Shown here: piece after piece, positions 19,252 to 28,562 of the stretch
Position numbering within the stretch: the first letter of the stretch is position 1
Layout of the letters: each line of letters starts with the position of its first letter
DNA from: CAVTJL01 sp963735065
Lineage (GTDB): Bacteria; Pseudomonadota; Alphaproteobacteria; Geminicoccales; Geminicoccaceae
DNA length: 64,000 nt
NCBI GenBank assembly: GCA_963735065.1
Contig: CAVTJL010000004.1
Location: 310,001-374,000, forward strand
Reading direction: 5' to 3'
Notes under the pieces: generated by a model
What the model saw: only the letters and a program-made list of their open reading frames with translations
What the model was told of the DNA's origin: nothing
Databases searched by the model: none
Program-made: the position numbers and the translations under genes

Positions 19252-21879
19252 ATGACGAAGCGTATGCTAATCGATGCCGCCCACCCGGAAGAGACACGGG
19301 TGGTCGTGCTGGACGACAGACATCTTGTTGATTTCGATTTCGAGAGCGCCACCAAGCGGCAGCTCAAGGGCAACATCTACCTCGCCAAGGTGACGCGCGT
19401 CGAGCCGTCCCTTCAGGCGGCGTTCATCGAGTATGGCGGCAACCGCCACGGCTTCCTCGCCTTCAGCGAGATCCATCCCGACTACTACCAGATCCCGCAG
19501 GCCGATCGGGCGATGCTCGAGGAGATGGAGCGGGAGGCGGCCTCCAAGGCCGCCGCCGCCTCCGAGGCCGAGGGCGACCGCGACGCGAGGGAGGAGGATA
19601 CCGGCGACACTGCCGAGATCACCCAGGATGCGGACGAGGAGACGGCCGACGTCGTCGACGAGTTCGCGCGCCGCCGGTCGCGGCTGCTGCGCTCCTACAA
19701 GATCCAGGAGGTGATCAAGCGCCGGCAGATCCTGCTGGTCCAGGTCGTCAAGGAGGAGCGTGGCAACAAGGGTGCCGCGCTCACCACCTACCTGTCGCTC
19801 GCCGGCCGCTACTGCGTCCTGATGCCCAACACGCCGCGCGGCGGCGGCATCAGCCGCAAGATCGCGAACCCGGTGGATCGCCGCCGGCTGAAGGCCATCG
19901 CCGCCGATCTCGAGGTGCCGCCCGGGATGGGGCTGATCATCCGCACCGCGGGTGCGGAGCGCAACAAGGCCGAGATCAAGCGCGACTACGAGTATCTGAT
20001 GCGCCTGTGGAGCGAGGTGCGCGACACGACGCTCAGCAGCGTGGCACCGAGCCTGATCTACGAGGAAGGCGACCTCATCAAGCGTGCGTTGCGCGACCTC
20101 TACACGCGCGACATCGAGGAGGTGCTGGTCGAGGGCGAGGAGGGCTACAAGGGCGCCCGCCGGCTGATGCAGATGCTGATGCCGAGCCGGGCCCGGCTGG
20201 TGAAGCTCTACGACGACGAGGTGCCGCTCTTCTACCTGCACCGGGTCGAGGACCAGCTCGACAAGATGTACAGCCCGACCGTGCAGCTGCCGGCGGGCGG
20301 CTCGATCGTCATCCACTCGACCGAGGCGCTGACGGCGATCGACGTGAACTCGGGCCGCTCGACGCGCGAGCGGCACATCGACGAGACGGCGGTCAAGACC
20401 AATCTCGAGGCGGCCGACGAGGTGGCCCGGCAGCTGCGGCTTCGGGATCTGGCCGGGCTCATCGTGATCGACTTCATCGACATGGCGGAGCATCGCCATC
20501 AGCGCGCCGTCGAGAAGCGCCTGCGCGATGCCCTCAAGGTCGACCGCGCCCGCATCCAGATGGGCAAGATCAGCCAGTTCGGGCTGATGGAGCTGTCACG
20601 CCAGCGCCTGCGGCCGAGCCTGCAGGAGCTTTCCACCCAGATCTGCCCGACCTGCTCGGGCCTGGGCGTGGTGCGCTCGACCGAGAGCTGCGCGCTGCAG
20701 GCGCTGCGCATGGTCCAGGACATGGGCATCAAGCAGGAGGCCAGCGCCATCCGGGTGGGCCTGCCGATGGATGTCGGGCTCTATCTGCTGAACCACAAGC
20801 GGGACGTGCTGGTCCGGCTCGAGCAGCGCTACGCGATGCAGGTCGTCGTGGCGGTGTCGAGCGAGATGATGCCGCCCAACAGCGAGATCGAGGTCACGGA
20901 GAAGCGCGAGATCGGGGCGCCGTCCCAGGCGCCGGCGTCGGCGGAGAGCGGCGTTGCTGCCGAGGAGGCGCCGGCCGAGGTGGCCGAGGCGCCGCCCGAG
21001 CACGTGCCGGCGGAGCGCGCTCCGGCGGCGAGCGCTGCGCCCTCCGAGGCTGGTGAGGAAGGCGACGGCCGCAAGCGCCGGCGCCGGCGCCGGCGTCGGC
21101 GCCGCGGCGGCGAGGCCGGGCCGGCCTCGTCCGACATGGCGGCTGCCGGCGAGGAGCAGGCCTCGGGCGAGGAGCAGCCGGACGCCGACGAGGCGGATGG
21201 CGAGGCGCGTCAGCCGGCGCAGCAGCCCGAGCCCGAGCCGGCCTTGGCCATGGCGGCGATGTTCGAGGAGCCGCCCGCACCGCAGCCGGAGGTGGTGCAG
21301 CCGCCCGCAGCGCAGCCGGAGGCAGCGCAGCCCGAGGTCGCGACGGCAGAGCCTGTCGTGCCCGAGGCCGCTCCCGCCGAGGCGGAGCCGGTTGCCGCGG
21401 CGCCGGAGGCACCGGCCGCCGAGGAGCCCGCCGTCGAGGCCGAGGCGCCGAAGCCTGCGCCGCGACGGCCGAGGCAGCGTCGCCCACGCGTCAAGCGCGA
21501 GGCCAAGTCCGAGGAGCTGCCTCTGACGCCGACGGAGACGCCGGAGACGGCAGCGCCATCCGCACCCGCCCCGGCGGCGGAGGCGGTGCCAGCAGCCGAG
21601 CTTGCCGCCGAGCCGGCGGTGGCCAACGAGGCTGGCGAGGCTTCGGCCACGGCGCCGTCCGAGACGAGCCCCGGCTTGCCGGCGCATGAGGCGCCCGCCC
21701 AGCCGGAGAGCGAGAGCCTCCCTGTGGCGGCAGCTCCGGCCGAGCCCGCACCGCCGGCGGAGCGGGAGGCCGCCAAGGAGCAGAAGCAGCCCGAGGAGCA
21801 GGGCGAGCTGGCGACGGCCGGCGAGGCCGAGCAGCCGGCGGGCGCGCGCCAGGGCTGGTGGAGCCGCTGGGTTCGCTGA
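19252..21879 (+). CDS. rne: Ribonuclease E
   Basis: About 875 residues. It begins MTKRMLIDAAHPEETRVVVL, the standard alphaproteobacterial start, with GGAG 10 nt upstream of ATG 19252. The S1 domain is split by an acidic insert (about residues 95-145). The DNase-I-like catalytic part has the two metal-binding Asp regions TAIDVNSGRST and LIVIDFIDMAEH. The Zn-link is CPTCSGLG. The C-terminal ~330 residues are a low-complexity Pro/Ala/Glu scaffold with a run of ten Arg (about 21079-21108), a likely RNA-binding patch. It starts mRNA decay and rRNA/tRNA processing at the inner membrane and assembles the degradosome. It ends 6 bp from a convergent gene. Confidence 0.96.
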   Translation: MTKRMLIDAAHPEETRVVVLDDRHLVDFDFESATKRQLKGNIYLAKVTRVEPSLQAAFIEYGGNRHGFLAFSEIHPDYYQIPQADRAMLEEMEREAASKAAAASEAEGDRDAREEDTGDTAEITQDADEETADVVDEFARRRSRLLRSYKIQEVIKRRQILLVQVVKEERGNKGAALTTYLSLAGRYCVLMPNTPRGGGISRKIANPVDRRRLKAIAADLEVPPGMGLIIRTAGAERNKAEIKRDYEYLMRLWSEVRDTTLSSVAPSLIYEEGDLIKRALRDLYTRDIEEVLVEGEEGYKGARRLMQMLMPSRARLVKLYDDEVPLFYLHRVEDQLDKMYSPTVQLPAGGSIVIHSTEALTAIDVNSGRSTRERHIDETAVKTNLEAADEVARQLRLRDLAGLIVIDFIDMAEHRHQRAVEKRLRDALKVDRARIQMGKISQFGLMELSRQRLRPSLQELSTQICPTCSGLGVVRSTESCALQALRMVQDMGIKQEASAIRVGLPMDVGLYLLNHKRDVLVRLEQRYAMQVVVAVSSEMMPPNSEIEVTEKREIGAPSQAPASAESGVAAEEAPAEVAEAPPEHVPAERAPAASAAPSEAGEEGDGRKRRRRRRRRRRGGEAGPASSDMAAAGEEQASGEEQPDADEADGEARQPAQQPEPEPALAMAAMFEEPPAPQPEVVQPPAAQPEAAQPEVATAEPVVPEAAPAEAEPVAAAPEAPAAEEPAVEAEAPKPAPRRPRQRRPRVKREAKSEELPLTPTETPETAAPSAPAPAAEAVPAAELAAEPAVANEAGEASATAPSETSPGLPAHEAPAQPESESLPVAAAPAEPAPPAEREAAKEQKQPEEQGELATAGEAEQPAGARQGWWSRWVR

Positions 21880-21885
21880 GCGCGC

Positions 21886-23088
21886 CTAGAGACGGGTACC
21901 GAGCCAGGCACGGAGGCGGTCGGCCGCAGTGGCGACGGCCGCCTCCTCTCCCGCGAAGGAGAGGCGGATGAAGCGCTCTCCCCGCCTGGGGTCGAAGTCG
22001 ACGCCCGGCGTCACCGCGACGCCGGTCTCCTCGAGAAGCTGCGCTGCCAGCGCCGGCGAGGCCAGCCCGGTCGCCGAGATGTCGACGTAGAGATAAAAGG
22101 CGCCGTCGGCGGGAGCGATGCGCTCGAGGCCGGCCGCATGGAGCGCGCCGACCAGACGGTCGCGGTTGCGACGGTAGCCGGCGACTCTGGCGTCGAGCTC
22201 GGCCTTGGCGTCAAAGCCGCCCAGCGCTGCGTGCTGGGCGATCGTGGGCGCTGCGATGAAGAGGTTCTGCGCCAGGCGCTCGACCGCGCCGCGGAGCGCC
22301 TCCGGCAGCACGAGCCAGCCCAGCCGCCAGCCGGTCATGCAGAAGTATTTCGAGAAGCTGTTGACGACGACCGCCTCGGGATCGATCGCCAGCACCGTCG
22401 TGGCCGGGCTCTCGTAGGTGATGCCGTGGTAGATCTCGTCGGCGATCAGGCGGATGCCGCGCGTGCGGCAGTAGCGGGCGAGCGCCTCGAGCTGCTCGGG
22501 CTGCAGCATCGAGCCCGTGGGATTGGCCGGGCTCGCGATGACGAGACCGTCGAGCCTGCCGGCGATGCCGTCGAGCAGCGCGGGCGTCGGTTGGTAGCGC
22601 GTCTCGAGGGTGGCAGGGATCGGCACGACCTCGATGTCGAGCGCCGCCAGGATGTTGCGGTAGGCGGGATAGCCCGGCTCGGCCACGGCCACGCGGGCGC
22701 CCGGATCGAAGGCGGCGAGGAAGGCCAGGATGAAGGCGCCCGATGCGCCCATCGTCAGCGCGATGCGCTCGGCACCGACGGCGACGCCATAGGTCTCGGC
22801 ATAGTGACGGGCGAGGCGCTCGCGCAGCGCCGGCAGACCCAGGGCCTCGGCGTAGCCGAGCGGAGCCTTGTCAAGCGCCGTCCTGGCCGCGCCCAGGACC
22901 GCGGCGGGCGGCCCGCCGCCGGGCTCGCCGACCTCGAGGTGGCAGACGTCGCGCCCGCGCGCGGCCTCGCGGTTCGCCGCGGCCAGCACCTCCATCACGA
23001 TGAAGGGTGCTATGCCGCTGCGCCGGGATGCGCCGCGGAGCATCAAAGGACCGTCAACGAGATCAGAAGAAGGAGCGGGACCTGTCAT
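21886..23088 (-). CDS. PLP-dependent aminotransferase, class I/II
   Basis: About 400 residues, fold type I. The Schiff-base Lys lies in NSFSKYFCMTGWRLGW. Other PLP contacts are SPANPTGSML (Asn) and RLIADEIYHGITY (Asp and Tyr). The N-terminal part (SGIAPFIVMEVLAAANREAA, CHLEVGEPGGGPP) resembles aspartate/aromatic aminotransferases of AspC subgroup I-gamma. The substrate is not determined. The start is uncertain: ATG 23088 is used here; ATG 23115 adds nine residues and ATG 23043 is possible. None has a clear ribosome site. It is divergent from the M48 protease and convergent with rne. Confidence 0.88.
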   Translation of the reverse strand: MTGPAPSSDLVDGPLMLRGASRRSGIAPFIVMEVLAAANREAARGRDVCHLEVGEPGGGPPAAVLGAARTALDKAPLGYAEALGLPALRERLARHYAETYGVAVGAERIALTMGASGAFILAFLAAFDPGARVAVAEPGYPAYRNILAALDIEVVPIPATLETRYQPTPALLDGIAGRLDGLVIASPANPTGSMLQPEQLEALARYCRTRGIRLIADEIYHGITYESPATTVLAIDPEAVVVNSFSKYFCMTGWRLGWLVLPEALRGAVERLAQNLFIAAPTIAQHAALGGFDAKAELDARVAGYRRNRDRLVGALHAAGLERIAPADGAFYLYVDISATGLASPALAAQLLEETGVAVTPGVDFDPRRGERFIRLSFAGEEAAVATAADRLRAWLGTRL

Positions 23089-23139
23089 CGGCACGACCAG
23101 CGTGCTACATGGCATGGCGCGATTGCTTGGGCTTTCAGG

Positions 23140-24507
23140 ATGTCACGGCTCCCTCGTATCGGTCTCTGCCTCGCGGCCGCGCTGGTCATGCTCTGTATCG
23201 GCATGCGGCAGGCCTCGGCTGTGGTCATCATCCGCGACGCCGAGATCGAGTCCACCCTGCGCAAGATCGTCGACCCGATCTTCAAGGCGGCGGGCCTCGA
23301 GCCACGCGACGTGCATCTCTACATCATCCGCGATCCGGTCCTGAACGCCTTCGTGGCGGGCGGGCAGAACATCTTCATCAACACCGGACTCCTGGTGGCC
23401 GCCAAGACCCCGGACCAGCTGGCCGGGGTGCTGGCGCACGAGACGGGCCATATCGCCGGCGGTCATCTGAGCCGGCGGCCCGCCGCCGTCGAACGGTCCC
23501 TGGCGGCCAGCGTGGCCGGCCTCGTGCTGGGTGCCGCTGCCGCGGTTGCCGGCGCGCCGCAGGTCGGCATAGCCGCCATTGCCGGCGGCGCCACCGTGGC
23601 TCAGGGCTCTCTGCTCGCCTTCTCGCGGATGCAGGAGGAATCGGCCGATCGCGCGGCCGTGACGTTCCTTGCCGACGAGAAGCTGCCGCCCGAGGGCCTG
23701 ATCCAGTTCTTCAATATTCTCGAGCAGCAGAACATGGGGATCAACAGCGAGGGCAGCGTCTTCCTGCGCACCCACCCGCTGACCGCCGACCGCATCAGCT
23801 TCCTCGAGTATCAAAACTCGATCTCGCCCTATAAGGGCCGCACGCTGCCGGCCGACATCGAGGCCGAATACCAGCGCTGCCGCGTCAAGCTCGATGCCTT
23901 CCTCTCTCCCCCGCAGGATGTCCTCAAGCGCTATCCGGGCAAGAGCGTGAACGACCGCTATGCCCAGGCGATCGCCTATTACCGGATCCCCGAGCTGAAG
24001 AAGGCGCTGGCGCTCATCGATGGGTTGATCGCCGACGAGCCCGACGATCCCTACTTCGCCGAGCTCAAGGGCCAGATGCTGTTCGAGAACGGCCGTACGG
24101 CCCAGGCCGTGGCGCCCTATCGCGACGCCGTGCGGCTCGATCCGGGCTCGGCGCAGCTGCGGCTCGGCCTGGCGCGGGCGCTGATCGAGCAGCCAGGCGA
24201 GGCTCCCGCCAAGGAGGCGGCGAGGCAGCTGGAGCGTGCCGTTGTCGACGAGCCCGACAATCCCGGCATGTGGTATTTTCTCGGCATCGCCCAGGGGCAG
24301 GCCGGGAACGACGGGCTGGCGTCGATGGCGCTTGCCGAGCAGGCGCTCCTGGTCGACAACAAGCGCGAGGCGCGCATGTATGTCGCGCGGGCCAAGCAGG
24401 TCATCAAGCCGAGCGATCCGGCCTGGCTGCGCCTTCAGGACCTGAGCAACGCGATCGACCAGATGCAGACCGAGAGCACGGGGCGGGTCGACGCGCGGGT
24501 TCAGTAG
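23140..24507 (+). CDS. M48 family zinc metalloprotease with C-terminal TPRs (BepA-like)
   Basis: 455 residues, periplasmic. A signal peptide (LPRIGLCLAAALVMLCIG) leads to the mature VVIIRDAEIESTLRKI. The zinc motif is HETGH (100-104) with the third ligand in EESADRAAV. A hydrophobic pair (ASVAGLVLGAAAAVAG, IAAIAGGATVAQG) follows the motif as in BepA/YfgC. The C-terminal half forms TPR-like repeats (AVAPYRDAVRLDPGSAQLRL, QLERAVVDEPDNPGMWYFLG). Family members check outer-membrane protein folding. ATG 23140 is set by the signal peptide; the ribosome site is weak. The DsbA-like gene follows on the same strand. Confidence 0.93.
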   Translation: MSRLPRIGLCLAAALVMLCIGMRQASAVVIIRDAEIESTLRKIVDPIFKAAGLEPRDVHLYIIRDPVLNAFVAGGQNIFINTGLLVAAKTPDQLAGVLAHETGHIAGGHLSRRPAAVERSLAASVAGLVLGAAAAVAGAPQVGIAAIAGGATVAQGSLLAFSRMQEESADRAAVTFLADEKLPPEGLIQFFNILEQQNMGINSEGSVFLRTHPLTADRISFLEYQNSISPYKGRTLPADIEAEYQRCRVKLDAFLSPPQDVLKRYPGKSVNDRYAQAIAYYRIPELKKALALIDGLIADEPDDPYFAELKGQMLFENGRTAQAVAPYRDAVRLDPGSAQLRLGLARALIEQPGEAPAKEAARQLERAVVDEPDNPGMWYFLGIAQGQAGNDGLASMALAEQALLVDNKREARMYVARAKQVIKPSDPAWLRLQDLSNAIDQMQTESTGRVDARVQ

Positions 24508-24563
24508 AGATCCATGATACCAACGCCCATCTGGTTCGGGCGGACGACGGCGGAGCGGTGCAG

Positions 24564-25307
24564 ATGGTGCGTTGGCGGTGGCTGCTGGTGGCGTTGATCG
24601 CCTCGGGTGTGGCGTCTGCCCGCCCGGCTTTGGCAGAGGACAGCGGGACGAAGCTTCCGGTCGCCGAGATCGAGAAGATCGTTCACGACTATCTTTTGAA
24701 GAATCCAGAGGTCGTCTACGACGCGATCCAGGAGCTGCAGAAGCGGCAAGCAGCCGTGAAGGCAGAGCAGCAGCGCTCGATGATCGTGTCCCAGTCCAAG
24801 CAGATCTTCGAGGACCCGGCCGATCCGGTGGCCGGTGATCCCGCCTCCAAGGTCGCGATGGTGGAGTTCTTCGACTATCACTGCGGCTATTGCCGGGCCA
24901 TGCAGCCCTCGCTCGAGGGCATGATGAACACCGAGAGCAAGGTCCGCTTCGTCTTCAAGGAGTTCCCGATCCTGGGGCCGGACTCGATCACGGCGGCCAA
25001 GGCGGCGCTCGCGTCCAAGCTGCAGGGGCGTTATCTCGACATGCACGAGGCGCTGATGCGCGCCAAGGACCTCTCGATGCCCGGCGTGATGCAGGTCGCC
25101 AAGACGCTCGGCCTCGATACCGCCCGGCTTGCCAAGGACATGGAGAGCCCCGAGGTCCAGGACGTCATCAGCCGGAACCTGGACCTGGCGCAGGCACTGG
25201 GGATCAACGGCACGCCGAGCTTCGTCGTCGGCGACCAGCTTATCCCCGGCGCGGTGCCGGTGGCGCAGCTGGCCCAGCTCATCGACAAGCAGCGCGCCGC
25301 GGAGTGA
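24564..25307 (+). CDS. DsbA/Com1-like periplasmic thiol-disulfide oxidoreductase
   Basis: 247 residues. A signal peptide (MVRWRWLLVALIASGVASARPALA) is followed by a helical N-terminal extension (VAEIEKIVHDYLLKNPEVVY), as in Com1/ScsC-like proteins, and then the thioredoxin fold. The redox pair is C107-G-Y-C110 in FFDYHCGYCRAMQ, and the cis-Pro loop is NGTPSFVVG. GGAG lies 8 nt before ATG 24564. It sits 56 bp after the M48 protease gene and 10 bp before maiA on one strand. Pairing with an envelope protease suggests a role in folding of exported proteins; oxidase versus isomerase activity is not decided by sequence. Confidence 0.92.
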   Translation: MVRWRWLLVALIASGVASARPALAEDSGTKLPVAEIEKIVHDYLLKNPEVVYDAIQELQKRQAAVKAEQQRSMIVSQSKQIFEDPADPVAGDPASKVAMVEFFDYHCGYCRAMQPSLEGMMNTESKVRFVFKEFPILGPDSITAAKAALASKLQGRYLDMHEALMRAKDLSMPGVMQVAKTLGLDTARLAKDMESPEVQDVISRNLDLAQALGINGTPSFVVGDQLIPGAVPVAQLAQLIDKQRAAE

Positions 25308-25317
25308 GCGGCAAGAC

Positions 25318-25989
25318 GTGCCGCTCAAGCTCTACGACCATTGGAACAGCTCCTCGGCCTATAGGATCCGGATCGCCCTGGGGCTGAAGGGCCTTGCCTA
25401 CGAGCGGGTGGTCATCAACCGGCTGCGTGGCGTCGAGGAGCCCGCCTATCGGGCGGTCAATCCGCAAGGCTTCGTGCCGGCGCTCGACGACAACGGCCTC
25501 GTGATCCTGCAGTCGTCGGCGATCCTCGATCATCTCGAGGAGCGCTTTCCCGAGCCGCCGCTGCTGCCCGGCGATGCGGCCGGACGGGCCCGGGTGCGGG
25601 CGCTGGCCGCGATCGTCGTCAGCGACATCCAGCCCCTCAACAATCAGCGCGTCCAGGACACCCTGGCCCACGAGCTCGGGCTCGACGAGGCGGCCTTGCG
25701 GCGCTGGTATCGACGTTGGATCGACGAGGGCTTCGGCGCGATCGAGGCCCTCCTGGCCGGCAGCCCGGCCACCGGGCGCTTCTGCCACGGCAACCGGCCG
25801 ACGCTGGCCGACGTCTGCCTCGTCCCCCAGGTCTACAATGCGCGTCGCTGGCGCTGCGATCTCGATCCCTATCCGAGGATTCGGCGGATCGAGGCCGCCT
25901 GTCTCGCCCTCGAGGCGTTCGACGCGGCCCGGCCCGAGCGGCAGAGCGACGCGGACGACGGGCCCCCGGGCGTCAATCCTCGGGCGTGA
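25318..25989 (+). CDS. maiA: Maleylacetoacetate isomerase (zeta-class GST)
   Basis: 223 residues with the N-terminal thioredoxin-like domain bearing the zeta motif in the variant SSSAYRIRIALGLKG (usually SSCSWRVRIAL), then NPQGFVPAL and LQSSAILDHLEE. The C-terminal helical domain contains GNRPTLADVCLVPQVYNARR, typical of MaiA. It converts maleylacetoacetate to fumarylacetoacetate in tyrosine/homogentisate breakdown, using glutathione. The GTG start at 25318 gives the canonical N-terminus. No other homogentisate-pathway genes are near. It overlaps the convergent dimethylformamidase gene by 17 bp. Confidence 0.9.
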   Translation: MPLKLYDHWNSSSAYRIRIALGLKGLAYERVVINRLRGVEEPAYRAVNPQGFVPALDDNGLVILQSSAILDHLEERFPEPPLLPGDAAGRARVRALAAIVVSDIQPLNNQRVQDTLAHELGLDEAALRRWYRRWIDEGFGAIEALLAGSPATGRFCHGNRPTLADVCLVPQVYNARRWRCDLDPYPRIRRIEAACLALEAFDAARPERQSDADDGPPGVNPRA

Positions 25990-28222
25990 CGAAGGGCGTC
26001 TCGTCCTTGAAGCGCTCGAGGACGTTGGTGGTCAGCCGGAAGATGTTGTTGTCGAAGCCGTTCCACGCCAGCGAGCCTGCATAAGCGATCGAGCCCGTCG
26101 ACCAGACGGCGCCGCCGCCCGGCGTCTCGAAGAAGGTGATGTCGGCGTGGATGCCCTCGTTGATGATGGCGTCCGTGGCGCCGCTCGGGATCAGCACCTC
26201 CTCGGCCACCAGCTCGTAGCTGTTCGAGTGGTTCTCGGAGCGGGCGACGACGAGGGCGTGGGGTGGCGTGCCGAGCATGGGATCGACCGCGTCGATCTCG
26301 AGCCCGGCCGTGCCGCCCTGGAGCACGCCGAAGTCGCCCAGGATCACATCATCGACGCCCTCGAACATCCAGGCCGCGCGCGGGTCGAGCGCTGCCTCGG
26401 TGCGCCGGTAGTAGCTGCACTTGTCGAAGCCCTGGCTGATGAAGCCGACGCCCACCAGACGCTGCGGCGCTCGGGCGTTGCGCCGCCAGAGGCCGCCATA
26501 CTCGCCCGAGAAGCTCATATAGTACTCGCCGGGCTCGGCGTCCCAGGCACGCACGCCGCCCTCGGCGCGCCGCACCTCGATCACCCCCCGACGCTCCGGG
26601 TGATGGGCGATGCGCCAGTAAAAGCCGTTGCCGCCCATGTACATGAGCCTGCCGCCGCGGCGGAGCCAGGCCTCGAGCGTGTCGAGCATCTCGGTCGAAT
26701 CGTATTCGGGATGCGAGCCGGTCAGGACCACCCGGTAGGGCTTCAGCAGGTCGAGGCCCTCGCGATGGAGGTCCTCCTCGGTGATCACGTCGTAATCGCC
26801 GCCCAGATGCTCGAGCCAGTCGATGATGAACAGGTCGAGGTTGAAGTTCCAGTGGCGGCCGGTGGGGCGGAAGTTGTGAACCGGCCGGTGGCGGCTGGAA
26901 TAGGCGATGCCGCTGCCGTCCGAGTGTCGGTCATAGGTGGAGAGGCCCATCTCGGGGAACTCGAAGAGAAGGGCATCGATAGCGTCCATGACCGTGATGC
27001 GGCCCTGATAGAGCTCGGTCCCGATCGAGAGGAAGCGGCCTTTGTTGTTGAGATAGACCGTGTAGGTGGCCGTCGATGCGAGGAAGGCCACCTTCGATCG
27101 GGCCTGGCCGCGCGGCGGACGGACGAAGAAGGGGCACCAGAAGTCGAACTCGCCGGCCTTGAGGTGCGCGGCGTAGACGCCGGAGCGCAGGCTCTCGGGC
27201 ACGGTGAAGGAGAAATCGGGCTCCCAGCAGGCGTCGACCAGGTCGTCGTCATGGAAGTGGATGGCGGCGTACTGCTCGGGTGCCCGCGTCCAATCCATCA
27301 CGGTGCCGTCCCAGTTGTGGCCGGTCATCGCCCGTGTGGGCTGGTTGACGACGACGCCGTGCAGTCGGTTCGGCCCGAGGTCCGAGACCTTGTCGTTGCC
27401 CATGTCGCGACTGAAGTCCCAGGCCGCGACGAGCGGCTCGGCAAGAGCCGCGGGCGACAGCTCGGCCATCAGGGCGGCGAGGCCAGCCCGATCGAGCGCT
27501 GTGCCGGCGAGACGCGGACGGTCGATCCGGCCGTTCAGGTGGCAGCCGAAGGCGAGGCCGCCCCAGGCCGAGGGGCCGTCAGCGGCGCCCGCCTGCCAGG
27601 CCGCGAAGGTCAAGGGCCCGGCCGCAGGGCCGGGTCGGATCTGGGTCGTGGTCGAGACGGAGACGGGCCGCTCGGGATGGAACTCGTGCGCGCCCAGCGG
27701 CTCCTGCCAGAGGGTCAGGACGCCGTTGCCGGCATCGAACGCGGCGGCCACGAGGTACCAGCGCCGCCGGCCCATCGGCGCGGGTGCGGTCAAGGTCGCC
27801 ACGGCACCCGGCCCGGCACCGAGCCGACAGACGAGGGCTCCCGACGGGTCGATCTCGAGCCCGAAGCCCGTCTCCGACGCCTCGCACCAGGAGCCAAGGA
27901 TGGCCTGGCGGCCCTTGGTGGGCGTGGTCGGCCAGACGTAGCAGGCGACGGTGAAGCTCTCGAGGCCCGTCCATACGTCGTGGGCGGGCACCACGGCCAG
28001 CGAGCCGATCGGGATCTTCTGCTCGCGCCCGTCGTGCGTGCCGTTGCACGGCGCGCTCACCGGCTCCGGCTCGAAGGGTGTGGCCTGCGGGCCGGCGTCG
28101 GGCTGGCGCAGGCGGACGATCTGGGCCTCGTAGGAGCCGGCGCCGATGCAGCTCACCATGAACTGCACGGTCTCGCCCGGGGCGACGCTCCAGCGGTCGC
28201 TGTAGCCCATCACTCGCGTCAT
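25973..28222 (-). CDS. N,N-dimethylformamidase-like large (beta) subunit
   Basis: 749 residues, close to the ~760 of known DMFase large subunits. The N-terminal half has jelly-roll/LamG-like segments (SFTVACYVWPTTPTKGRQAILGSW; RRWYLVAAAFDAG). The C-terminal half is the glutamine-amidotransferase-like catalytic domain. DMFase uses a mononuclear iron held by two Tyr and one Glu (Paracoccus enzyme, numbering from memory Y399, Y440, E521). Matching residues here are Y390 (TATYTVYLNN), Y430 (LSTYDRHSDGSG) and E511 (EYDSTEMLD), with nearly the same spacing. It should hydrolyse a formamide or small amide. The small subunit gene is 31 bp upstream and an ABC importer precedes it. Confidence 0.88.
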   Translation of the reverse strand: MTRVMGYSDRWSVAPGETVQFMVSCIGAGSYEAQIVRLRQPDAGPQATPFEPEPVSAPCNGTHDGREQKIPIGSLAVVPAHDVWTGLESFTVACYVWPTTPTKGRQAILGSWCEASETGFGLEIDPSGALVCRLGAGPGAVATLTAPAPMGRRRWYLVAAAFDAGNGVLTLWQEPLGAHEFHPERPVSVSTTTQIRPGPAAGPLTFAAWQAGAADGPSAWGGLAFGCHLNGRIDRPRLAGTALDRAGLAALMAELSPAALAEPLVAAWDFSRDMGNDKVSDLGPNRLHGVVVNQPTRAMTGHNWDGTVMDWTRAPEQYAAIHFHDDDLVDACWEPDFSFTVPESLRSGVYAAHLKAGEFDFWCPFFVRPPRGQARSKVAFLASTATYTVYLNNKGRFLSIGTELYQGRITVMDAIDALLFEFPEMGLSTYDRHSDGSGIAYSSRHRPVHNFRPTGRHWNFNLDLFIIDWLEHLGGDYDVITEEDLHREGLDLLKPYRVVLTGSHPEYDSTEMLDTLEAWLRRGGRLMYMGGNGFYWRIAHHPERRGVIEVRRAEGGVRAWDAEPGEYYMSFSGEYGGLWRRNARAPQRLVGVGFISQGFDKCSYYRRTEAALDPRAAWMFEGVDDVILGDFGVLQGGTAGLEIDAVDPMLGTPPHALVVARSENHSNSYELVAEEVLIPSGATDAIINEGIHADITFFETPGGGAVWSTGSIAYAGSLAWNGFDNNIFRLTTNVLERFKDETPFVTPED

Positions 28223-28253
28223 CGCTCGAATCCCGTGTCGGCCTGAGGCCAGG

Positions 28254-28562
28254 TCAGTCGATTGCCAGCTCCTCGCCGGCGAGCTGTGCCCAGCGGAGCT
28301 TGAAGACGTGCCACTCGGCCTCGGCGAGGTCGGTGAACACGATGTTGGTGGGGCGGGGCGGGGCCTTGCCGCCCGGCTCCATCACGGCCAGCGTCCAGCG
28401 CTCGCCGGCCTGGTCGATCAGCAGCACGTGGAACGGCTCGGATCGCGGCTTGCGCATCAGGTGGAGGAGGTACTGGAGGTCGGGGCTGTGCTCGCCGAAG
28501 GGGCGCTCCTTGAACTCGCGCGCCAGGTCGAGCCGCTCCTTGTCGAAACCGTACATCGCCAA
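28254..28562 (-). CDS. N,N-dimethylformamidase-like small (alpha) subunit
   Basis: 102 residues. The pattern PFG..HSPDLQYLL....W.......P.....F.D..EAEWHVFKLRWAQL parallels the small subunit of characterised DMFases (about 130 residues), but is shorter at the N-terminus. Its place directly before the large-subunit gene supports the assignment. In DMFase the small subunit is structural and the enzyme is (alpha-beta)n. It begins 1 bp after the permease stop, so it is co-translated with the importer. The start at 28562 (MAMYGF) is the first in the frame. Confidence 0.72.
   Translation of the reverse strand: MAMYGFDKERLDLAREFKERPFGEHSPDLQYLLHLMRKPRSEPFHVLLIDQAGERWTLAVMEPGGKAPPRPTNIVFTDLAEAEWHVFKLRWAQLAGEELAID

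Noticed and set aside
21079..21110. CG-rich short repeat coding for an Arg run in rne, considered as an independent DNA repeat
   Set aside because: It is explained by the Arg-rich RNA-binding patch common in RNase E C-termini.
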